DNA of 12,382 bases from Gemmatimonadota bacterium (GTDB lineage: Bacteria; Latescibacterota; UBA2968; UBA8231), in NCBI GenBank assembly GCA_009845645.1, contig VXZF01000655.1:1-12382 (forward strand), given 5' to 3'. Under the pieces are notes generated by a model. The model searched no databases. It saw only the letters and a list, made by a program, of their open reading frames with translations, and was not told the DNA's origin. Shown one piece after another: positions 7,344 to 12,382 of the stretch. Each line of letters begins with the position of its first letter. Within the stretch, counting starts at the first letter, position 1. A program made the position numbers and the translations under genes.

Positions 7344-8273
7344 ATGCCAAGCAGGGTCTTGCTCCTTTGCTGGATATGTGCGGCGGGCACGGGCTGCGCC
7401 CTAGAGCTTTCGGAAGGCCCCTTCGCGCGCGTCGGGCAGGAAGTATGGCGCACCGTAAACAGAAGCCATCGGGGTGCCGACGGCGTCTTGGTGCAGGCAG
7501 CCTTGCATACCTTCGCCTACGAAATTGCCCACGCCTATGCGCGGGCTGAGCGCGAGGACTTGGGGCAGGAGCAGCTCGAATTTCGCATCAAGCAGCTACT
7601 CTACTCCTACGTCGATGGCACCTATCCGGCCGAAGACGGCACGGACATCAACAGCCTTTACTTTCAGTATCTTATCTACGTAAATCCGTCCTTTGATGCG
7701 CGCAATCCCCTGCAAAAACGCGCCTTCGACATCTGGAGGGCCGAATACATCCGCCGGGTCGTTGATGCCATCTACGACCCCAAGTTTCCCATCCTGCGCG
7801 ACCGGTATGACGACCGTTGGGGCTTGACGCTCTACAGTCGTTTGGTCTTTACCGTTTATCTGTCGAGCGGAGAGTCTCAGCTCAAGCCATATATTGCCGA
7901 TATTGGTGCGCGCACGTTCTTGGTCAATCAGCAAGGCGTGCGCTTCCAGCCCAGCGGGACGTTTAATTTCTATCCATACGAGAGCGACCGGCCCGAAGGG
8001 GAAGTACTCGACGGCAAGACCTACTACCGAGTCTTCTTCCCCAATCGCAAAAGCGACGACAAGATGCCTATTGTCGGGCCCGACGACGAATATCTCGAGT
8101 TGCAGATTGAAAACTTGGGCGACGTCCCCTTGCGAACCCTGCGTTGGGAGTTGCCGCTTGAGTATCCAGAAATGCCCGCGCGACGCTTGCCGACAGAAGT
8201 CGAAGTGGCCGAACGCAAGGCGGTTGAGCGGGCCGAGCGCAAGGCGCGGGCCGAAGCTGCGCGGACCAAGTAG
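7344..8273 (+). CDS. Unrecognised exported protein with charged C-terminal helix
   Basis: I do not recognise a family for this 309-residue product. The N-terminus MPSRVLLLCWICAAGTGC is a signal peptide. Cys18 could be a lipobox cysteine, although A-G-T-G-C is a poor lipobox, so type I cleavage just after it is equally possible. Residues 30-180 look mostly helical with aromatic and charged residues (LYFQYLIYVNPSFDARNPLQKRAFDIW). Residues 190-265 look like beta-rich structure (GARTFLVNQQGVRFQPSGTFNFYP, YYRVFFPNRKSDD). The last 35 residues form a highly charged Ala/Glu/Arg helix (AERKAVERAERKARAEAARTK). GGAGGT at 7333-7338 is an ideal ribosome binding site for ATG 7344. Codon use matches the neighbouring ribosomal genes, so it looks native. 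It lies 40 bases after rplI and 54 before selC. Confidence 0.85.
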   Translation: MPSRVLLLCWICAAGTGCALELSEGPFARVGQEVWRTVNRSHRGADGVLVQAALHTFAYEIAHAYARAEREDLGQEQLEFRIKQLLYSYVDGTYPAEDGTDINSLYFQYLIYVNPSFDARNPLQKRAFDIWRAEYIRRVVDAIYDPKFPILRDRYDDRWGLTLYSRLVFTVYLSSGESQLKPYIADIGARTFLVNQQGVRFQPSGTFNFYPYESDRPEGEVLDGKTYYRVFFPNRKSDDKMPIVGPDDEYLELQIENLGDVPLRTLRWELPLEYPEMPARRLPTEVEVAERKAVERAERKARAEAARTK

Positions 8274-8287
8274 CACCGTGGGTCTCG

Positions 8288-8316
8288 TTGGTGCTATTGG
8301 GAAGTCATTCTATATT
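8288..8316 (+). promoter_or_regulatory. Candidate promoter of tRNA-Sec
   Basis: TTGGTG (8288-8293) and TATATT (8311-8316) are 17 bases apart, resembling TTGACA/TATAAT. A start near 8323 would lie about five bases upstream of the mature tRNA-Sec end, which is typical of tRNA promoters. This is an assignment by eye. Confidence 0.42.
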
Positions 8317-8327
8317 GAGGACTTTGC

Positions 8328-8426
8328 GGGAGCGGATGCGTGCCTGGTGGCTGCCCCGGACTTCAAATCCGTTGCGGCGTAGCGAGAGTTGCGCTGGGTG
8401 GGTTCGATTCCCACACGTTCCCGCCA
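8328..8426 (+). tRNA. selC: Selenocysteine tRNA (anticodon TCA)
   Basis: At 99 bases this is much longer than an ordinary tRNA, as expected for tRNA-Sec. The extended acceptor is GGGAGCGG (8328-8335) against ACGTTCCC (8414-8421); seven of eight positions pair, one as a G-T wobble, and the innermost is G-A. Discriminator G and an encoded CCA follow. The anticodon arm CGGA-CTTCAAA-TCCG carries TCA at 8363-8365. The long variable arm folds as GCGTAGC-GAGA-GTTGCGC with a tetraloop. The T arm is GTGGG-TTCGATT-CCCAC. The D-arm contains CCTGGTGG, as in other bacterial selC genes. The tRNA is charged by SerRS, converted by SelA and delivered by SelB to UGA codons with a SECIS element. None of selA, selB or selD lies in the window. 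Confidence 0.93.
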
Positions 8427-8503
8427 GATTTTAAATAGCTGTAAAGATAGCGAGAGCCAAGCGATGAAATGGGCTTTGGCAGCGGTGGGACAATATTCGC
8501 GTC

Positions 8504-8520
8504 CAGCCGCTGGGCGGCTG
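8504..8520 (+). repeat. Perfect 7-bp hairpin before the sulfatase ribosome binding site
   Basis: CAGCCGC (8504-8510), TGG and GCGGCTG (8514-8520) form a perfect GC-rich stem with a three-base loop. It is directly followed by AAAGGG, the likely ribosome binding site of the sulfatase. There is no T-run, so it is not a standard intrinsic terminator. It might be a leader hairpin, a Rho-dependent or processing end after selC, or chance. Confidence 0.5.
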
Positions 8521-8530
8521 AAAGGGCTTT

Positions 8531-9853
8531 ATGAATATCCTAGTTTTGATGTGCGATCATCACCGATTCGATGCACTTAGCTGTCTGGGGAATCCGCTTG
8601 CGCACACGCCGAATCTCGATAGGCTGGCCGAGCGGTCCGTGCGATTTGAGAACTGTTACAGCCAGTCTCCGGTCTGCGCCCCCGCCAGACATAGCCTAGC
8701 CACCGGACGCTACGCCCACGCCCAGGGCGTGATCACCAACCGCCACCAGCCGCATCCGGGCATGCATACGATCGCCCACGCCCTGCAGCCGCTCGGGTAC
8801 CGGCGATTCCATCTGGGGCATATGCACTGGACGGATCGGGAGATGGACAACGGATACGAGCCCGAGATCACCGCGGCGATGTGGCGTGAAACAATGCCCG
8901 ACGACGTGCTTGAACGCTACGATTGGGAAAATGACGGGCGAACGCGCCGGACAACAGCAGGCCCCAGCCCGCGGACCTGGGAGCAATACTGGGGGTATCA
9001 CGTCGCGACGGAGTCGATACGGCAGATCGAAGAGGCCGTGGCCAATGGCGAAAACTTCCTGAGTTGGACGTCGTTTACCGAGCCGCATCCTCCGTTCTTC
9101 CCGCCGAAAGACATCTACGGGCAGGTCGACCAATCTCGGATCGTCCTGCCCGAGCACCCACCTCGGGATGAGCCACCCCCGCACGATCGCATTCGCCGGA
9201 TGCAACGGGAGTGGGCGCATCTGACCGAGGTTGAGATTCGTCAGATGATGGCCGGATACTACGGTATGGTCCATCTCGTCGACAGCTACTGCGGCATGGT
9301 CCTCGACGCCCTCGACCGGCTTGGGATTCGCGAGGAGACGGTCGTGATCTGGACGGCCGATCACGGGGACCAGCAGTGGGAACACGCAATGTTCCTGAAA
9401 TTCAACATGCGGGAGGCCTCTGTACACGTCCCGCTCCTTATCGACGTGCCGGGTGTTGCAGCGGGCACCCGCTCCGAACTCACTGAACATATCGATCTGT
9501 TCCCGACTATCTGCGATCTGCTTGGTGCCGCTGTCCCCGACAGCGTCCAGGGTCGTTCCCTTCTTCCGAGTATCCGCGAAGGTACCCCTGGACTAGGCTG
9601 GCGGGACGCCGTATTCAGTCAGATCGGGGATATCAAGATGATCCGAACCGAGAGCGAGAAGCTGAATGTCTATGGAGACGAGTCAGGAGAGTACTATAAC
9701 TTGAGCGCGGACCCGCGGGAGTTCCAGAACCTAATTAGCGATGGCGGGAGCGCAGACCGCGTCACGGCGCTTCGAGATCGACTCGACTGGTGGCAGTCGG
9801 ATACGGCGGTGAAAGGTGCGAAGGAACGCATTGTCGGCAAGACCACTGCATAA
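8531..9853 (+). CDS. Cysteine-type (S1 family) sulfatase, no signal peptide
   Basis: The product belongs to the formylglycine-dependent sulfatase / alkaline-phosphatase superfamily, which hydrolyses sulfate esters. It has 440 residues. The activation motif C-A-P-A-R-x4-T-G (C49 to G59) is intact, and Cys49 would be oxidised to formylglycine by an FGE or anSME enzyme. Metal and active-site residues are visible: the N-terminal MCDHHRFDAL (D9), EPHPPF (H186), TADHGD (D277, H278) and MFLKFN (K290). The N-terminus begins directly with the core strand NILVLMCD, so no signal peptide is present and a cytoplasmic location is likely, unusual beside exported carbohydrate enzymes. The substrate cannot be deduced; members of this branch also include phosphonate monoester hydrolases. 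AAAGGG lies five bases before ATG 8531. Composition is GC-rich like the left half. Confidence 0.92.
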   Translation: MNILVLMCDHHRFDALSCLGNPLAHTPNLDRLAERSVRFENCYSQSPVCAPARHSLATGRYAHAQGVITNRHQPHPGMHTIAHALQPLGYRRFHLGHMHWTDREMDNGYEPEITAAMWRETMPDDVLERYDWENDGRTRRTTAGPSPRTWEQYWGYHVATESIRQIEEAVANGENFLSWTSFTEPHPPFFPPKDIYGQVDQSRIVLPEHPPRDEPPPHDRIRRMQREWAHLTEVEIRQMMAGYYGMVHLVDSYCGMVLDALDRLGIREETVVIWTADHGDQQWEHAMFLKFNMREASVHVPLLIDVPGVAAGTRSELTEHIDLFPTICDLLGAAVPDSVQGRSLLPSIREGTPGLGWRDAVFSQIGDIKMIRTESEKLNVYGDESGEYYNLSADPREFQNLISDGGSADRVTALRDRLDWWQSDTAVKGAKERIVGKTTA

Positions 9854-9994
9854 CAGGGAGCAGCGTTAGGCGCGGTAACTGCTGTGTAGGACGGCGGCCC
9901 GGGCGCAGTCTGGCTTCGGGCGCGGGCATTGGGCGCTAGGAGCTCACAGTTTGCTCGAGGGCCATGCAAAAGGGTGCCTCGTAAGGAAAATGCA

Positions 9995-10801
9995 ATGAGA
10001 AATATACTCTTGGGACTTCTGCTTCTCTCTGTAGAATCCTACAAATCGTATGGAGAAGCAGAGCAAAGTAATGACAAGGTAGTAGAAGTATATCAGAACC
10101 TAGGAGCATACCCTCAAGCAGTACTGGTAGCAGCTCACAGAGGGAATTGGCGTAACGCTCCAGAGAATTCCCTGCTAGCAATGGATTTTTGCATCAAGTA
10201 TGGTATAGACATTATGGAAACGGATCTTAAGATGACCAAAGACGGTGTCCTGATTCTGTTCCATGACTCTACTTTAGATCGGACAACGACAGGTTCTGGT
10301 AACGTCGCGGATTGGGCGTTGGATTCTCTGAAAACACTATATCTGAAGAACGGCCTAGGGGTCCCCACATCTCAACGAATACCTACCTTTGAGGAAGGGT
10401 TGATACATGCAAAAGACAGGATAATGTTGGATTTGGATAAGAGCTATCCGTACTTCAGAGAAGCATACGATATGGTGAAACAAGAGGGCATGTTAGATCA
10501 GGTGATTTTTCGGATCAATGATTCCTATGAAGATTTCTCCATGAAGTACGGTGAGCTCATAAAGGGCATAAACTACATGCCCTTACTTTGGTGGAACACA
10601 GAGGATCCAAAGGGATTTGTAGATAGCTATATACATGCTCCATATCCCCCAAAAGTAATTGAAATCATCTTTGGAGAAGATCGTACTGACCTGTTAGATC
10701 AGGTGGATAGGATAAAATCCAAGGGGATAGGTATCATGATGAATCCCTGCAGACTACGAAGTATTAAAAAAGTATGGATAACAGTCAGGTATTCATTGTG
10801 A
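9995..10801 (+). CDS. Exported glycerophosphodiester phosphodiesterase, apparently C-terminally truncated
   Basis: GDPD-family proteins cleave glycerophosphodiesters to glycerol 3-phosphate and an alcohol in a TIM-barrel fold with a bound metal. From ATG 9995 (AAGGAA at 9983-9988) the product has 268 residues. It begins with a short hydrophobic leader, MRNILLGLLLLSV, so export is likely. The catalytic N-terminal half is intact: AAHRG (H48, R49), PENS (E57), METDLKMTKDG (E75, D77), FHDSTLDRTT (H90) and MLDLDK. The last barrel strand, which in relatives carries the end of the fold around an IxTDxP-type motif, is missing; the sequence ends abruptly in CRLRSIKKVWITVRYSL. Sampled 60-base lines are 37-40 percent GC against 55-68 percent in the flanking genes. 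Acquisition by transfer followed by truncation, or an assembly join, is likely. An earlier in-frame ATG at 9929 would give an unlikely N-terminus. Confidence 0.85.
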   Translation: MRNILLGLLLLSVESYKSYGEAEQSNDKVVEVYQNLGAYPQAVLVAAHRGNWRNAPENSLLAMDFCIKYGIDIMETDLKMTKDGVLILFHDSTLDRTTTGSGNVADWALDSLKTLYLKNGLGVPTSQRIPTFEEGLIHAKDRIMLDLDKSYPYFREAYDMVKQEGMLDQVIFRINDSYEDFSMKYGELIKGINYMPLLWWNTEDPKGFVDSYIHAPYPPKVIEIIFGEDRTDLLDQVDRIKSKGIGIMMNPCRLRSIKKVWITVRYSL

Positions 10802-11347
10802 GCCGGTCTGTTCGATCTCCCAACTGAACTGATTGTTAGCCGGATCATTGTAATCAACGTAGACCGTCGGGTCCGTCGCGTTGAGGAATTCTTCGATATT
10901 AGTATAGCCGTCGTCGTCGCCATCGACAGGGCCGTCTGCCGGATCGTCCGGGTCGAGCGCATACTGGGCTTCCCAGGCATCCGGCATGCCGTCGTGATCG
11001 GTGTCTGCGGACGGTTGACCGGCGGCCAAGTCGGGCCAGCCGCCGACCGTTTCCTGCGAGTCGATGATACCTAAACTTTCACCATAGGTCCCACCGTACG
11101 TCGCCGTCCCGAATTTGACCTCGGCAATAATGCGTTCGTCGTGCATGTCGCGGTGGGGCAGGAAGGCCCCCACGTGCTCCAGCACGCGCTGATAGGCGAG
11201 CGCGGCGGTATCTGTGCGGACGGGCGCGACCTCGAAAGAGCCCTTGGCGCGAAATTGATCTAAGGGAAAATCTTTGTCAGGATGGATGCCAAGCCAGTTG
11301 TCTGCTGTGACGTCGGCGCACCAATAACGAGATTGCCGGCAATCCAC
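10793..11347 (-). CDS. Pectate-lyase-like protein, C-terminal part after a frameshift
   Basis: This frame continues the beta-helix gene that begins at 12237. Only 10793-11314 is a genuine continuation, starting DVTADNWLGIHPDKDF; the first 11 codons from ATG 11347 re-read the upstream part in the wrong frame. It supplies the end of the catalytic domain and then a calcium-binding segment with two Asp-rich loops, DTDHDGMPDAWE and DGDDDGYTNIEEFLN (about residues 412-457 of the joined protein). These resemble thrombospondin type-3 or dockerin-like repeats often attached to secreted pectate lyases of environmental bacteria. The last residues, EIEQTGSQ, lie at the boundary with the AT-rich GDPD gene and the stop overlaps it by nine bases, so the natural end might be slightly different. 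Confidence 0.8.
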   Translation of the reverse strand: MDCRQSRYWCADVTADNWLGIHPDKDFPLDQFRAKGSFEVAPVRTDTAALAYQRVLEHVGAFLPHRDMHDERIIAEVKFGTATYGGTYGESLGIIDSQETVGGWPDLAAGQPSADTDHDGMPDAWEAQYALDPDDPADGPVDGDDDGYTNIEEFLNATDPTVYVDYNDPANNQFSWEIEQTGSQ

Positions 11348-12237
11348 CAGCGCTCCAATCCTTCAGGACCCTCGTCGCCTTCGTAGGGGTTAGCCACGCG
11401 GGCGCGGACGTTTTCGCGGGTGGCAGGACCGGGTTTGAAAACATTGTTGACCAGATTGATGCGCACGTCGCCCTCGCCACCATAGAGGGAGTTGTAGCCC
11501 CAGTTGTAGATGACGTTGTTGCGGAGGTCGATAAATTGGGTGAAGGGTTCGCGGCCGGCGATACGCGGATTGCGGCTGGAGTGGTGTGCTAGGAGGTTGT
11601 GGTGGTAGCTGGCGCGTTGGCCGCCCCAAATGCCGCCAAAGCCGTGGGCACCTTTGTCATGCACCGACTCCCGGAGGCTTTCTGAGATCAGGCACCATTG
11701 GACGGTGACGTCCTCCCCGCGATAGACCGAGACGCATTCGTCCACGCTCCAACTGGCGGAGCAGTGGTCGATGATGATGTTCTTGTGGTAGCGACTGCCG
11801 ATGGCGTCCATATCCTCGCCGGTAGTGTCGCCGAGTCGGACGCGCAGGAAGCGCAGGATGACTTGGTCGGCGTCGATGCTGAGCTGGTAGTCGCGCAAGG
11901 CGATGCCCCCGCCGGGAGCCGTCTGACCGGCGATAGTGATATAGGGCTCTTTGATCTTGAGCGGGCTTTGGAGGCGAACTGTCCCGCCGATTCGGAAGAC
12001 GACGATGCGGGGACCGGTGGCCTCGACGGCGGCGCGTAGGCTGCCGGGGCCGCTGTCGTCGAGATTGGTGACCGCAATGACGCGGCCACCCCGGCCACCA
12101 ACCGTTTGGGCACCGGCACCTTCGGCACCGGGAAACGCAGGAATCGCAAGAGTCTCGGCACCTATAGCCACGCCGACGACAGTGAATACGAGGGTTGCTA
12201 CGATGAGAAACACGTATGGGTTTATAGGGCGATTCAT
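11260..12237 (-). CDS. Secreted pectate-lyase-like beta-helix protein, N-terminal part; frame broken near 11315
   Basis: The N-terminus (MNRPINPYVFLIVATLVFT, likely cleaved after A-I-G-A, residue 27) is a signal peptide, so the enzyme is exported. The mature part begins with the widespread motif AFPGAEGAGAQTVGGRGG, then VTNLDDSGPGSLRAAV, PYITIAGQTAPGGGI and a right-handed beta-helix with HCSASWSVDE and AHHSSRNPR. Such proteins are annotated as pectate lyases (polysaccharide lyase, Pel type), cleaving polygalacturonate by beta-elimination, though the true substrate may differ. The genuine frame ends at GNLVIGAP (residue 308); the remaining 17 codons are out of frame and hit a stop at 11260. 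Restoring one base near 11315 gives a 481-residue protein with the 10793-11314 part. The start has only AAGG about ten bases upstream. Composition matches the GC-rich host genes. Confidence 0.88.
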   Translation of the reverse strand: MNRPINPYVFLIVATLVFTVVGVAIGAETLAIPAFPGAEGAGAQTVGGRGGRVIAVTNLDDSGPGSLRAAVEATGPRIVVFRIGGTVRLQSPLKIKEPYITIAGQTAPGGGIALRDYQLSIDADQVILRFLRVRLGDTTGEDMDAIGSRYHKNIIIDHCSASWSVDECVSVYRGEDVTVQWCLISESLRESVHDKGAHGFGGIWGGQRASYHHNLLAHHSSRNPRIAGREPFTQFIDLRNNVIYNWGYNSLYGGEGDVRINLVNNVFKPGPATRENVRARVANPYEGDEGPEGLERWWIAGNLVIGAPTSQQTTGLASILTKIFP

Positions 12238-12293
12238 GGCATAAGAGCCTTATGAAAAATCAATGTCCCCTCTGCTGAAAGGCTCCGTCATCA

Positions 12294-12382
12294 TTATGAC
12301 CAAGTCTGAGGATCTAGCCCGAGGCTCTGTGCGGCCTCGACGATGTGGCTCCAAGTCGTGTCGTCGATGGGAATACCCTCTT
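12294..12382 (-). CDS. C-terminal tail of a gene entering from the right edge
   Basis: On the minus strand a frame open at the window edge gives 28 residues beginning EGIPIDDTTWSHIVEAAQ and then SLGLDPQTWS, followed by TAA at 12294-12296. The residue mix (an amphipathic helix ending in Gly-Leu-Asp-Pro) looks like a real protein end, and codon use is GC-rich like the other native genes. A second open frame in the same stretch is Arg/His-rich and looks like a shadow. It would lie 56 bases upstream of the pectate-lyase-like gene on the same strand, so the two may be co-transcribed. The fragment is too short to identify a family. Confidence 0.5.
   Translation of the reverse strand, partial: EGIPIDDTTWSHIVEAAQSLGLDPQTWS

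Noticed and set aside
7596..8276. 226-codon minus-strand frame opposite the exported protein
   Set aside because: It has no ribosome binding site or recognisable motifs, whereas the plus frame has a signal peptide and GGAGGT; GC-rich third positions produce antisense open frames.
8272..8295. Inverted repeat AGCACC ... GGTGCT after the 7344-8273 gene as a terminator
   Set aside because: Only six pairs with a 12-base loop and no T-run; its right arm overlaps the candidate selC -35 element.
8464..8580. Possible 38-codon leader ORF overlapping the sulfatase start
   Set aside because: No convincing ribosome binding site and no recognisable peptide; probably fortuitous.
8696..9490. 264-codon minus-strand frame opposite the sulfatase
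   Set aside because: Antisense shadow of a gene with intact catalytic motifs.
10741..10801. Repair of the GDPD end by a frameshift
   Set aside because: Removing one C from CCC near 10744 gives PADYEVLKKYG and then a stop, still without the final barrel strand, so no simple correction restores a full-length protein.
10799..10801. GDPD stop TGA as a selenocysteine codon, given the nearby selC
   Set aside because: Read-through would continue into the antisense of the pectate-lyase gene with no homologous sequence, and I see no SECIS-like hairpin directly after it.
11309..11322. Programmed -1 frameshift in the pectate-lyase-like gene
   Set aside because: No X-XXY-YYZ slippery heptamer at the site; a missing base is the simpler explanation.
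12240..12254. Small inverted repeat CATAAG-AGC-CTTATG before the lyase start
   Set aside because: Six pairs, AT-rich and without supporting context; too weak to call a regulatory site.

Overview
The window is GC-rich bacterial DNA with short intergenic gaps and Shine-Dalgarno-type ribosome binding sites. It carries a chromosomal housekeeping block (about 1-7300) that runs into a more accessory right half. A tRNA-Sec gene shows that the organism decodes UGA as selenocysteine. Together with a cysteine-type sulfatase, a secreted pectate-lyase-like beta-helix protein with a C-terminal calcium-binding segment and an integral-membrane pyrophosphatase, this suggests an uncultivated polysaccharide-degrading lineage, for example of the Latescibacterota or wider FCB type. 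That placement is inference from gene style and is not demonstrated here.

Left part: an exported TPR-repeat protein (minus strand, running off the left edge) is divergent from ispE. A good sigma70-like promoter lies between them and points at ispE. Then follow, all on the plus strand, tRNA-Gln(TTG), rplY (L25/CTC type with an acidic repeat tail), pth, hppA (membrane pyrophosphatase), rpsF (S6 with a long charged tail), a DUF2232/YybS-like membrane protein and rplI (L9). This is a merged form of two conserved bacterial neighbourhoods: ispE/tRNA-Gln/prs/rplY/pth and rpsF/ssb/rpsR/yybS/rplI. Here prs, ssb and rpsR are missing and hppA sits at the join. The genes serve isoprenoid precursor synthesis, ribosome assembly, peptidyl-tRNA recycling and ion pumping driven by pyrophosphate.

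Middle: an unrecognised exported protein (7344-8273), whose ribosome binding site can pair with a perfect complement just upstream, precedes a 99-nt selC gene with its own plausible promoter.

Right part: a signal-peptide-less sulfatase with an intact CAPAR formylglycine motif comes first. Next is an exported glycerophosphodiester phosphodiesterase that is clearly AT-richer than everything around it and appears C-terminally truncated. It meets a convergent pectate-lyase-like gene whose reading frame is broken by one missing base near 11315. A 28-codon tail of another minus-strand gene enters at the right edge.

I found no CRISPR array, integrase, transposase, defence system or new multi-gene system. 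The most notable items are the selC gene, the compositionally foreign and truncated GDPD block with its abrupt right boundary, and the remodelled ribosomal-protein cluster.
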